Shown here: positions 44,427-52,081 of the stretch, in pieces
How the letters are laid out: each line of letters starts with the position of its first letter
Numbering within the stretch: the stretch's first letter is position 1
Assembly: GCA_937877685.1 (NCBI GenBank)
Contig: CALFGU010000121.1
Location: forward strand, 1-64,000
Direction of reading: 5' to 3'
DNA: 64,000 bases
Source of the DNA: an uncultured Prevotella sp.
GTDB taxonomy: Bacteria; Bacteroidota; Bacteroidia; Bacteroidales; Bacteroidaceae
Program-made: the position numbers and the translations under genes
The notes under the pieces: model-generated
What the model saw: only the letters and a program-made list of their open reading frames with translations
The model's database searches: none
Told to the model about the DNA's origin: nothing

Positions 44427-45692
44427 TTATGCGTTATACTTCTTCATGATGCAGCACGCATTGTGACCTCCGAAGCCGAAGGTGTTGCTGAGGGCTGCAC
44501 GTACGGTACGTTCTTGCGCCTTGTTGAAGGTGAAGTTAAGGTTATAGTCAATGTTTTCATCATTGTCGCCCTCTTCGTGGTTGATAGTGGGAGGAATGAT
44601 GTCGTTCTTCACTGCAAGACAGCTCGCAATGGCTTCTACTGCGCCGGCAGCACCGAGAAGGTGGCCCGTCATTGACTTTGTAGAACTGATGTTCAACTTA
44701 TAAGCGTGTTCACCAAAGAGTTTGAGGATAGCCTTTACTTCAGAAACGTCACCAACGGGGGTTGATGTGCCGTGAACATTGATATAGTCAATTTCTTCGG
44801 GCTTCATTTCTGCATCTTCAAGGGCATTCTGCATCACAAGACACGCTCCGAGACCCTCAGGATGCGAAGCCGTGATGTGGTGAGCGTCTGCCGACATACC
44901 GCAACCCGCCAATTCGCAATAAATCTTCGCACCGCGAGCCTTAGCATGCTCTAATTCTTCAAGGATAAGGATACCCGCGCCTTCACCCATGATGAAACCG
45001 TCACGAGATGCCGAGAAGGGGCGACTTGCTGTTTCAGGGCTGTCGTTGCGAGTAGAAAGTGCGTGCATAGCATTGAAACCGCCTACGCCACAAGGACAAA
45101 TCGCGCCTTCAGAACCGCCTGTAACCATAACATTTGCCTTTCCGAGACGGATAAGGTTAAATGCGTCAGCAATGGCATTCGTTGAAGAAGCACAAGCTGA
45201 GGTTGTGGTGTAGTTAGGTCCGTGAAGACCATACATGATTGAGATTTGACCAGAAGCAATATCCGCAATCATCTTGGGGATAAGGAAGGGGCTGAACTTG
45301 GGTCCCATTTCCTTGCCGTTAATAGCCCAATTTGAGCATTCTTCTTCGAAAGCGTTCATACCGCCAATACCAACGCCGAGCACTACGCCTGCCTTGTTGC
45401 GGTCTAACTTTTCCATGTCGAAGTTTGCATCTTTCATAGCCTCCATTGCTGCTACAATTGCATATTGTTCATAGAGGTCCATCTTGCGTGCTTCCTTACG
45501 ATCGATGAAATCAGTAGCTTTAAAGTTCTTTACTTCGCAAGCAAATTGCGTTTTAAAGGCAGATGCGTCGAAGTGAGTGATGGGGCCAGCGCCGCTCTTG
45601 CCACTCTTGAGGGCTTCCCAGGTTTCTTCTACGTTATTACCAAGGGGTGTGAGGGCACCAAGACCAGTTACTACAACTCTTTTCAGTTCCAT
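44427..45692 (-). CDS. fabF: 3-oxoacyl-ACP synthase II
   Basis: Condensing enzyme that elongates fatty acids with malonyl-ACP. Nucleophile Cys167 in TTTSACASS; His residues in NVHGTSTPVGD and KSMTGHLLGAAG; glycine-rich end NTFGFGGHNACCI. 421 aa with the standard MELKRVVVTGLGALTPLGN start. It lies between acpP (upstream, 367-bp gap with hairpins) and rnc (downstream), a widely conserved order. Confidence 0.97.
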   Translation of the reverse strand: MELKRVVVTGLGALTPLGNNVEETWEALKSGKSGAGPITHFDASAFKTQFACEVKNFKATDFIDRKEARKMDLYEQYAIVAAMEAMKDANFDMEKLDRNKAGVVLGVGIGGMNAFEEECSNWAINGKEMGPKFSPFLIPKMIADIASGQISIMYGLHGPNYTTTSACASSTNAIADAFNLIRLGKANVMVTGGSEGAICPCGVGGFNAMHALSTRNDSPETASRPFSASRDGFIMGEGAGILILEELEHAKARGAKIYCELAGCGMSADAHHITASHPEGLGACLVMQNALEDAEMKPEEIDYINVHGTSTPVGDVSEVKAILKLFGEHAYKLNISSTKSMTGHLLGAAGAVEAIASCLAVKNDIIPPTINHEEGDNDENIDYNLNFTFNKAQERTVRAALSNTFGFGGHNACCIMKKYNA

Positions 45693-45738
45693 AGTTATTT
45701 TCCTATATTAATGTGTAGGCACTACGCACAATAACAGG

Positions 45739-45784
45739 CCTAATAAGAGGGCGTCTTATTTAAATAAGAGGGTGTCTTATTAGG
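45739..45784. repeat. Nested palindrome CCTAATAAGA...TCTTATTAGG
   Basis: Outer arms 45739-45748 and 45775-45784 enclose an inner perfect palindrome TCTTATTTAAATAAGA (45754-45769), just upstream of the fabF start. It could be an operator or cruciform site; no promoter is clear. Confidence 0.6.
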
Positions 45785-45941
45785 CTTGCTTGCCAAACGA
45801 CGCGCGTTTCGGCTGCACTGTCCTATTTATGAGTAAATGAGGAATAATGATTTGTTGGAAGGTGAACCGCCTGTGTTGTTCTCATCGGAGATGCTTACGC
45901 TCCGGATGTAGATTCTGTCACTCAGGGTTGAGAAACAGAAA

Positions 45942-46018
45942 AAGGTTTAACGTTTAACGTTGTAGCATAGACACAGCTTGACGCTGCACTACTTAAACGT
46001 TATACGTTAAACCTTGTC
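45942..46018 (-). terminator. Terminator-like hairpin downstream of acpP
   Basis: Arms AAGGTTTAACGTTTAACGT (45942-45960) and AAACGTTATACGTTAAACCT (45994-46013). On the minus strand the stem is followed by CCTTTTTCTG. It would separate acpP from fabF transcription. Confidence 0.6.
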
Positions 46019-46059
46019 AGCGGTCAACTTTAAAAGATGATCGTTGTTGAGACGAAGAA

Positions 46060-46296
46060 TTAAGCTACGTGTTCTTCGATGTATGCAATAGCATCACCTA
46101 CAGTAGAAATCTTTTCTGCGTCAGAATCAGGAATTGTAACCTTGAATTCCTTTTCGAGTTCCATGATGAGTTCTACAGTGTCGAGTGAATCTGCACCGAG
46201 GTCACCTGCGAAGCTTGCTTCGTTCTTTACATCTGCTTCGTCAACGCTGAGCTTTTCAACGATGATTGCCTTTACTTTTTCTGAAATTTCAGACAT
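46060..46296 (-). CDS. acpP: Acyl carrier protein
   Basis: 78-aa acidic carrier. Phosphopantetheine attaches to Ser37 in [16 protein letters not shown]. It donates acyl chains to FabF encoded next to it. It has its own ideal promoter (46352-46382) and a terminator-like hairpin after it, consistent with very high monocistronic expression. Confidence 0.97.
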   Translation of the reverse strand: MSEISEKVKAIIVEKLSVDEADVKNEASFAGDLGADSLDTVELIMELEKEFKVTIPDSDAEKISTVGDAIAYIEEHVA

Positions 46297-46351
46297 AGTC
46301 GTTAGTTGTTATTAAGTTAATAATGTTATAAACTTTTGAGTTTTCGATATG

Positions 46352-46382
46352 CAAAAGTAAACCTATTTATTCAATTAGCAAA
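46352..46382 (-). promoter_or_regulatory. acpP promoter
   Basis: Minus-strand TTTG (46379-46382), 19-bp spacer, TACTTTTG (46352-46359). Confidence 0.85.
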
Positions 46383-46501
46383 AGATTTTTCAGAAAATCA
46401 CACTTTGCACTGCACAAATCGGGGTTTTGTGTGCAGAAAATAGACATTTTTGGTAGCAAAACGGGAAGTTTTAGGCGAGAATCTTAATTGGAGGAAACAA
46501 A

Positions 46502-46572
46502 AATACTTTTTGTGTAAACGATATTACTTTAAATTTAAATAATATTACTCTTTGTTTTTCCTAAAAAAGACT
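46502..46572. repeat. 21-bp array, flavour ATTACTCTTTGTTTTTCC
   Basis: AATACT at 46502, ATTACT at 46523 and ATTACT at 46544; a weaker AAGACT follows at 46567 (23 bp). It is in the 361-bp gap between sufE and acpP, upstream of the acpP promoter. Confidence 0.75.
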
Positions 46573-46657
46573 TTGTTTCGCCACCAAGTGCTGGCGTTTT
46601 TACCAACTGATACAGAGGTGCTTTTAAAACTTTTTCAGCCGTAAGAGTTTCCAGGAG

Positions 46658-47077
46658 TTATCCCTTTGCTTGCATTGCGAGGGCATACATCTTTATTTGC
46701 TTCACCATAGCTAGTAGTCCGTTGGAGCGAGTGGGGGAGAGATGTTCCGTAAGGCCTATTTCGCGGATGAAATAGAGGTCGGCATCCAGGATTTCTTGTG
46801 CCGTATGATTGTTTACAACTCGGAGCAGGAGGCTCACAATACCCTTCACGATGAGGGCATCACTTTCAGCGGAGAAGTGGAGCAATCCATTTTGATTTTC
46901 ACAAACCAACCACACGCGACTTTGGCATCCATCGATGAGGTTGTCGGTTGTTTTGTGTTCTTCGGGTAATGCTTCTTGGTCTTCTCCAAGGTCTATGAGC
47001 AACTGGTAACGGTCCATCCAGTCTTCCAGTTCTACAAATTCTTCGATGACTTCGTCTTGAAGTTCGTTAATAGTCAT
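46658..47077 (-). CDS. sufE: SufE family sulfur-acceptor protein
   Basis: Accepts persulfide sulfur from the cysteine desulfurase SufS for Fe-S cluster assembly. The acceptor Cys51 lies in the invariant DGCQSRVW motif. 139 aa. The suf operon itself is not in this window. It is the last gene of a minus-strand run with the M28 lipoprotein (109-bp gap) and the C26-M19 fusion; the gap is filled by an AACCTC repeat. Confidence 0.94.
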   Translation of the reverse strand: MTINELQDEVIEEFVELEDWMDRYQLLIDLGEDQEALPEEHKTTDNLIDGCQSRVWLVCENQNGLLHFSAESDALIVKGIVSLLLRVVNNHTAQEILDADLYFIREIGLTEHLSPTRSNGLLAMVKQIKMYALAMQAKG

Positions 47078-47082
47078 GAGTG

Positions 47083-47180
47083 AGGTTTTGAGGGTTGAGG
47101 TTATAAGGTTTTGAGGTGGGGTTGAGGTTATGAGATTCTGAAGTTCTGAGGTTCCGAGGTGGGTTTGAGGTTATGAAACT
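47083..47180. repeat. AACCTC/GAGGTT repeat element, locus 3
   Basis: Plus-strand runs of GAGGTTTTGAGG, GAGGTTATAAGG and GAAGTTCTGAGGTTCCGAGG fill the whole space between the M28 gene stop and the sufE start. Confidence 0.75.
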
Positions 47181-47186
47181 TTTAGG

Positions 47187-48176
47187 TTATACCTCTGCAA
47201 GCACTTGAACCATCGTTTGCCCAACTGCCTTGAGCACATCCTTTGAAATGTTTTTAGGAGTGTCGTTTATGGTGTGCCATGTGGCGCCAAAACTGCCGTC
47301 ATGACTCTCTACGTAGGGAATAATGTCGATGCAGGGAATGGCGCGTGCCTCATTGACGGGAATATGGTCGTCAGTCGCCCAACTGCCATCCTTTTGAGCA
47401 AAATAGTTTTTATATCCCAAGCGGTCGGCTGTGCTCCACACGCGAGCAACTATGTTTCGGGCATAGCGCAAGGAGTAACCTTCGTAGCAGAATTGTGCAT
47501 CCTTGCCACCCACCATATCTAAGAGGATGCCAAATTCCGCTTTGTAGTTTTCTACATGCGGATGCTTTGCCCAATATCTTGAACCCAGACACCAGTCAGA
47601 ACTATCGTGGGGCGCACGTTGGCTTTCCCAGTAGGGCACTCCGTAATCCTCCATGTCGAAACAAATGAAGTCGATGCCAATCTGAGAATTGATGGCGCTA
47701 CATTGGCGTGCCAATTCCAGCATGACTGCCACGCCACTCGCACCGTCATTCGCCCCCATGACGGGAAGGCGATGATTGTTTCGGTCAAGGTCGTTGTCCG
47801 CCCATGGACGGCAGTCCCAGTGTGCGCAAAGCATGACGCGCTTTGTGGCTTGAGGGTTGTAAGAGGCGATGATATTGCGTGCCTTCAGCACTTCTCCGTC
47901 CCACGCCGTAAGGTCCGCCTTTTGTTCCGTCACTTCTAACCCATAGTCCGCAAACTTCTTTACGAGATAGTCTCCACAAGCATCGTGGGCGGCTGAGTTA
48001 GGAATGCGCGGACCGAAGTTACATTGGTCCACGATGAACTGATATGCAGAGTCGGCGCTGAAACTCACCGTTGCCACCTGCTCCGTTTTATTTTCAGCAG
48101 GGGCAGATTCTGTTTTTGTAGTTCCTCCGCCACATGCACATAAGAGGGGGAAGAGGAAGAGAGGGAGGTATTTCAT
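47187..48176 (-). CDS. M28-type lipoprotein, glutaminyl-peptide cyclotransferase-like
   Basis: 329 aa with a lipobox ending in Cys15 (PLLCAC), so membrane-anchored in the envelope. The M28 zinc core is visible: CAHWDCRPWAD, GANDGASGVAV (Asp ligand), CFDMEDYG (Glu) and SWATDDHIPV (His). The pattern and single zinc-site layout resemble bacterial type II glutaminyl cyclases known from Porphyromonas and Prevotella, which convert N-terminal Gln to pyroglutamate. An aminopeptidase role is the alternative. Several exported proteins here have signal peptides ending just before Gln, which fits the cyclase reading. Confidence 0.8.
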   Translation of the reverse strand: MKYLPLFLFPLLCACGGGTTKTESAPAENKTEQVATVSFSADSAYQFIVDQCNFGPRIPNSAAHDACGDYLVKKFADYGLEVTEQKADLTAWDGEVLKARNIIASYNPQATKRVMLCAHWDCRPWADNDLDRNNHRLPVMGANDGASGVAVMLELARQCSAINSQIGIDFICFDMEDYGVPYWESQRAPHDSSDWCLGSRYWAKHPHVENYKAEFGILLDMVGGKDAQFCYEGYSLRYARNIVARVWSTADRLGYKNYFAQKDGSWATDDHIPVNEARAIPCIDIIPYVESHDGSFGATWHTINDTPKNISKDVLKAVGQTMVQVLAEV

Positions 48177-48229
48177 GTGAGATAATATAAATCGAAGGTC
48201 CTAGAGTTTCTAGAAGCCCTAGGCAATTT

Positions 48230-49948
48230 CTAAAACAATACGCGCAGGAAGTTAGCGCCCCAGATTTTGCGGAGGTCCTCATCCGTAAGACCCTCTGCCT
48301 GAAGGCGACGCGTAAGATGAATCATGTCGGCAGCAGAAGCCAATCCGGGGACACCACCATCCCCATCGAAATCACTACCTATACCTACGTGGTCAATGCC
48401 TGCCACTTGAATCATGTGGAGTATATGACGCACGGCATCATCTACGGTTGCGCCCTCCGTTTCTCGGAGGAAACCGGGATAGAATGTAGCTTGCGCAACG
48501 CCGCCTTGCTTTGCGAGGGCGCGGAGTTGGTCATCGGTAAGATTGCGAGGGTGATTGCAGAGCGCACGTGCCGAAGAATGCGTGCAGGCTACGGGACGCT
48601 TGCTACGCTCCAAGACTTCATAAAATGTAGATTCCGCTGCGTGACTCAAGTCAATAAGCATGCCCACACGGTTTAACTCTTCCACCGCCGCGCGTCCCAG
48701 TTCGCTAAGTCCGCCATGCTCATTGTTGCTCTTACGTGCGGAATCGCAGAGGTCGTTATCCCCATTGTGACACAAGGTCAAGTAACGCACCCCCATATCC
48801 CAGAAACGCTTGATGTTATCCAAGTCCTTGCCCAATGCATAACCGTTTTCGATGCCTAAAACCACCGATTTCTTGCCCTCAAACTTGTTGCGCAAGAGGT
48901 CTTCTCGGGTTAAGGCAATGCTGAATCCCTGAGTTTCGCCCACCATTGTCTTGAGGCGGTTGATAATCGTAACAGCCTTCTCCGTAGCTGCCTGAAGGTC
49001 TTCGGCATTTCTGCCTTGTTGCTCCAAATAAGCCACCATACATGCTGCATCTAACTTCCCCTCGGTCATCTTATGGGCATCCACGAGCAATTGTGGGTCA
49101 CGGCGCTGAAAGTTCACGTCTTTGTCAAACTGCATTGCCGTGTCGCAGTGGGAGTCTATCGTAAGGATGCGCTGGTGGAGTGACTTTGCCTTGCGGAAAC
49201 CTTCAGCTTCGCCAACGAAGTGGCGGAAGAGGGGGAGCATGCAAGTGTCACGATTCAGAATGTAGCACTCAGGATGCCATTGGACTCCCATGACGCTCTT
49301 AAAGTCCGTACTTTCTACGCCTTCAATTACCCCATCGGGCGCTGTAGCAGTCACGCGAAGCAATGGACCTGGAGTGGCCACGGCTTGGTGATGAAAAGAA
49401 TTGACGGCAACTCTTGTGCCGAGCACTTTGCCAATGATGCTGTCGTCTAAAGCGGTAATCGTGTGCGACGAAACAAACCTTGGCATTTGTTGCGAATGCT
49501 TAAGCAGATTTCTATCAGGAATACACGTCTTGATGTCTTGATGAAGTGTGCCTCCAAGTGCTGCAACGATGACTTGAAGTCCGCGACAAATGCCAAACAT
49601 AGGAATGCCGCGGTCGTAAGCTAAGCGAGCCAGCAGTAACTCATGATTGTCACGCGCGGGGTTTACCCCACCGAGTTGCGGAAGAGGTTCTTCGCCCAAT
49701 AAGAGTGGGTTGATGTCGCCGCCACCCGAGAAAAGTATGCCGTCCACACTCTCCAACTGCCCCAAGATTTGCTCAGGGTCCTCGATGGGAGGAAGCGCCA
49801 CGGCAATACCTCCCGCAGCAATCACGCTGCGGTAATAACCTTCGGCGAGTTCTAACCCTTTTTCACCAAAGTTTCCACTAATGCCAATTACTGGGCGTGG
49901 CGTGTGGTTGGGGTAGTGGGAGGTGAGGTGTTGATAGGAGGAAAGCAT
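48230..49948 (-). CDS. Fusion of C26-type glutamine amidotransferase-like hydrolase and M19 dipeptidase
   Basis: 572 aa with two complete enzymes. Residues about 15-248 are a peptidase C26/class I GATase-like domain: FSGGGDINP, nucleophile Cys121 in FGICRGLQV, His225/Glu227 in VQWHPE. Residues about 258-572 are a membrane-dipeptidase-like M19 domain: DSHCDT (H267, D269), GIENGYALG, DLSHAAE, CTHSSAR and GIGSDFDG supply the di-zinc ligands. There is no signal peptide, so it is presumably cytoplasmic. C26 relatives hydrolyse gamma-glutamyl bonds and M19 cleaves dipeptides such as Cys-Gly, so successive cleavage of gamma-glutamyl peptides is a plausible inference. Confidence 0.88.
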   Translation of the reverse strand: MLSSYQHLTSHYPNHTPRPVIGISGNFGEKGLELAEGYYRSVIAAGGIAVALPPIEDPEQILGQLESVDGILFSGGGDINPLLLGEEPLPQLGGVNPARDNHELLLARLAYDRGIPMFGICRGLQVIVAALGGTLHQDIKTCIPDRNLLKHSQQMPRFVSSHTITALDDSIIGKVLGTRVAVNSFHHQAVATPGPLLRVTATAPDGVIEGVESTDFKSVMGVQWHPECYILNRDTCMLPLFRHFVGEAEGFRKAKSLHQRILTIDSHCDTAMQFDKDVNFQRRDPQLLVDAHKMTEGKLDAACMVAYLEQQGRNAEDLQAATEKAVTIINRLKTMVGETQGFSIALTREDLLRNKFEGKKSVVLGIENGYALGKDLDNIKRFWDMGVRYLTLCHNGDNDLCDSARKSNNEHGGLSELGRAAVEELNRVGMLIDLSHAAESTFYEVLERSKRPVACTHSSARALCNHPRNLTDDQLRALAKQGGVAQATFYPGFLRETEGATVDDAVRHILHMIQVAGIDHVGIGSDFDGDGGVPGLASAADMIHLTRRLQAEGLTDEDLRKIWGANFLRVLF

Positions 49949-49984
49949 GGAGGAGAAAGGTTAAGAGGAAAAAGAATTCCGGAT

Positions 49985-50045
49985 GGCGCTCTCCCCCTGT
50001 TTATAGGGGGAGGGGACCACCTTAGGTGGTGAGGGGGTGTTTCTC
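49985..50045 (-). repeat. C-rich dispersed hairpin element, copy 2 (inverted)
   Basis: On the plus strand it reads GGCGCTCTCCCCCTGTTTAT, then GGGGGAGGGGACCACCTT and AGGTGGTGAGGGGGTG. This is the reverse complement of copy 1 with a compensated dyad change (CCGCCTTAGGCGG becomes CCACCTAAGGTGG). Confidence 0.8.
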
Positions 50046-50095
50046 AAAAGGATTAAAAAGAGATATGTTTGGAAGGCGGAGGGTGGGAGCCAAAT

Positions 50096-50160
50096 GCAAC
50101 ACCCCCCCCCCCCCCCCCGCCCCCCCCCCCCCTATAAACAGGGGGAGAGCGCCATTCGGG
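50096..50160 (+). repeat. C-rich element copy 3 with a 31-base poly-C tract
   Basis: C17 (50102-50118), a single G, then C13 (50120-50132), followed by TATAAACAGGGGGAGAGC and GCCATTCGGGG as in copies 1 and 2. The dyad segment of the element is missing and replaced by cytosines. It lies in opposite orientation to copy 2, about 50 bp away. Confidence 0.85.
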
Positions 50161-50180
50161 GAGAAGCGTCAGTTATTATT

Positions 50181-50465
50181 TTATTTTCGCTTCGGATTTC
50201 GGGGAAACCATCCCTTGCGTACGCGTTCTTTTTGCTCAAAGAGTTCCTTGATGCTCCAAAGTGAGGAGAAACCAAAGACACCGACGATGCTGCTTATCAG
50301 TGTGTTTTCAATAAATAACGCACCTACGGCACACCCAATGCCTACGAGGAGGAAAATCCACCAAGGGCGGGTGCCGAAATAGTATTCCGTCTTGATAACA
50401 ATGGGGTGGAAAAGGCCGATGCAGAGAAAGGCGGCGATGCCAATGAGGAGTCCTTCGTAATACAT
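50181..50465 (-). CDS. DUF4491 family small membrane protein
   Basis: 94 aa with three hydrophobic helices (about 5-25, 34-52 and 55-70) and a charged C-terminus (ERVRKGWFPRNPKRK). The sequence LLIGIAAFLCIGLFHPIVIKTEYYFGTRPWWIF is characteristic of DUF4491, a Bacteroidetes inner-membrane family without known function. It lies between the C-rich elements and an array of TTAGACATAAG repeats. Confidence 0.9.
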   Translation of the reverse strand: MYYEGLLIGIAAFLCIGLFHPIVIKTEYYFGTRPWWIFLLVGIGCAVGALFIENTLISSIVGVFGFSSLWSIKELFEQKERVRKGWFPRNPKRK

Positions 50466-50483
50466 GCGTCTTGCGTTTTTGTG

Positions 50484-50605
50484 TTAGACAGAAGAACAAA
50501 AGGAGACAAGTTTTAAAATTTGCTCTTACGTACTTCCGTTTATGTTTTAGACATAAGAACAAAAGGGCATAAGCATGATAATTTGTTCTTATGTTCTTCT
50601 GTCAT
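50484..50605. repeat. TTAGACATAAGAACAAAAG repeats, locus 2
   Basis: TTAGACAGAAGAACAAAAG at 50484 and TTAGACATAAGAACAAAAG at 50547 are 63 bp (3 x 21) apart. The inverse (TTTGTTCTTATGTTCTTCTG) follows at 50582-50601, giving a hairpin. Same family as 41487-41765. Confidence 0.75.
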
Positions 50606-50621
50606 AAAAAGGTACGACCTG

Positions 50622-51101
50622 TTAGCGTGCAGAAGCCACTACGCTGAGCATGTTAGCAATGCCTTCAGCGCCTTGTTGGAGATACTTGCCCACCATCTGC
50701 TTGATGAAGAAATTGAGTTCCGCTCCGAGCGTCACCTTCAACTTACATTCGTAATCAGCTACGGGAAGAAGTTGAATCCAAAGGTTCATAGCGATGGGCG
50801 TTCCGACACCCTCAAATTTGATTAACTTAGGCGCGTCACGCTCTACGATTTGAAGGGTTACTTGTCCCATTTGTGTGCCAAAGGAAACGGTGTCTTCTGT
50901 AAAGGTAATGTCTTTGATTTGCTCCTGAAGCTTATCGAGTTTGTCGGCATCCTTACCGGCAGCTTCCTTTACCTTTTCTTGAATTTCGGGATTGTTCATC
51001 GCCTGCTTGATAGCCTCAAAGTTGCGGAGGTCAGAGAGACGTTCGTAGGCGAGATTGATATTGTTGTTGATGATGCGAACTTCGCTTTCGTATTTAGTCA
51101 T
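50622..51101 (-). CDS. SRPBCC (START-like) family protein
   Basis: 159 aa. The pattern MTKYESEVRIINNNINLAYERLSDLRNFEAI at the start and IQLLPVADYECKLKVTLGAELNFFIKQMVGKYLQQGAEGIANML at the end fits the helix-grip SRPBCC fold that binds small hydrophobic ligands. A helical insertion (about 36-62) is charged. It is found next to pyrE on the same strand, 159 bp downstream; the pairing is common in Bacteroidales, but its meaning is unknown. Confidence 0.8.
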   Translation of the reverse strand: MTKYESEVRIINNNINLAYERLSDLRNFEAIKQAMNNPEIQEKVKEAAGKDADKLDKLQEQIKDITFTEDTVSFGTQMGQVTLQIVERDAPKLIKFEGVGTPIAMNLWIQLLPVADYECKLKVTLGAELNFFIKQMVGKYLQQGAEGIANMLSVVASAR

Positions 51102-51111
51102 GTGAAAGGTT

Positions 51112-51228
51112 TTTGAGGTTATGAGGTTTTGAGGTTATGAGGTTCTTAGGTTGTCGTCCAGGTCGCATGGTTCTTATAACCTTAAAGCGAAGCGACCTTA
51201 TAACCTACAACCTTACACTCATAACTTG
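51112..51228. repeat. AACCTC/GAGGTT repeat element, locus 4 (inverted)
   Basis: GAGGTTATGAGGTTTTGAGG runs (51115-51145) are followed by the inverse CTTATAACCTTAAAGCGAAG and CGACCTTATAACC (51172-51205). The AGCGAAGCGACC piece (51186-51197) is the exact inverse of GGTCGCTTCGCT at locus 1. Confidence 0.75.
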
Positions 51229-51260
51229 AAGAAGCCTCCACAAGGAGGCTTCTCGTTATT

Positions 51261-51893
51261 TTACTTCTTCCATTCGCTGGGATTAGCGCGCCATTCGGCG
51301 AGCATAGGCACATGTTCTGCCTTGATGTAGCCAGTTTCTTTTGCCACTTCAACCACTGCTTCGTAGTTTGTGAGCGTTACGAGGCGCACGTTGGCATCTG
51401 CGAATGCCTTTTCGGCAACGGGGAAGCCATAAGTGTAACTTGCTACCATACCGATTACGTTATAACCAGCAGCACGAAGCGCTTCAACAGCCTTGAGTGA
51501 GCTACCGCCAGTTGAGATAAGGTCTTCAATTACGATTACCTTAGAACCTTCAGGAAGTTCACCTTCAATAAGGTTGCCCATTCCGTGATCCTTGGCCTTT
51601 GCACGTACGTAGCAGAAGGGGAGAGCGAGTTCTTCAGCAACGAGAGCACCTTGTGCGATGGCGCCTGTAGCAACACCTGCAACGGCATCGGCTTCGGGGA
51701 ATTCTTCAGCGATGATGCGTGCGAGTTCAATCTTTACGAAGTTGCGCAATGCGGGGAATGACAACGTCTTGCGGTTATCGCAATAGAAGGGAGAAAGCCA
51801 TCCGCTTGCCCAAGTGAAGGGCTGTTCGGGTTGCAACTTAATTGCCTTAACATTGAGGAGCTTTTCAGCAAAGATTTTTTCGAGTTGGCTCAT
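51261..51893 (-). CDS. pyrE: Orotate phosphoribosyltransferase
   Basis: Converts orotate and PRPP to OMP in UMP synthesis. The PRPP-binding loop is VIVIEDLISTGGSSLKAVEAL, and FTWASGWLSPFYCDNRKTLSFP binds orotate. 210 aa. It heads a minus-strand pair with the SRPBCC gene. A short hairpin follows its stop at 51231-51252 (GAAGCCTCC/GGAGGCTTC), without a strong T-run. Confidence 0.96.
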   Translation of the reverse strand: MSQLEKIFAEKLLNVKAIKLQPEQPFTWASGWLSPFYCDNRKTLSFPALRNFVKIELARIIAEEFPEADAVAGVATGAIAQGALVAEELALPFCYVRAKAKDHGMGNLIEGELPEGSKVIVIEDLISTGGSSLKAVEALRAAGYNVIGMVASYTYGFPVAEKAFADANVRLVTLTNYEAVVEVAKETGYIKAEHVPMLAEWRANPSEWKK

Positions 51894-51932
51894 AATTCTA
51901 AGATTATAATTTTATGGTTTAACTATCTTCTG

Positions 51933-51963
51933 CAAAGGTAACAAAGCGCGGGGAGGCGACAAA
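51933..51963 (-). promoter_or_regulatory. pyrE promoter
   Basis: Minus-strand TTTG (51960-51963), 19-bp spacer, TACCTTTG (51933-51940), 39 bp before the ATG. Confidence 0.85.
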
Positions 51964-52081
51964 GGGAAAAGCGGAATATTTAAGGTCGGCGCTGCATTTA
52001 ATGTGTGGATTTCTCCTCCCGTTGCCTTGCTTTGATGCCTCGAAATCCGTTCTCTTTTCGTGTCGTTCTTAATGGGTGAAA

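Noticed and set aside
50026..50382. Plus-strand open frame beginning through the poly-C tract (Pro-rich)
   Set aside because: It crosses the repeat element and then runs antisense to DUF4491; the proline run is only the C tract.
40218..50605. Insertion sequence or prophage
   Set aside because: No transposase, integrase or phage gene is present; only small non-coding repeats occur.
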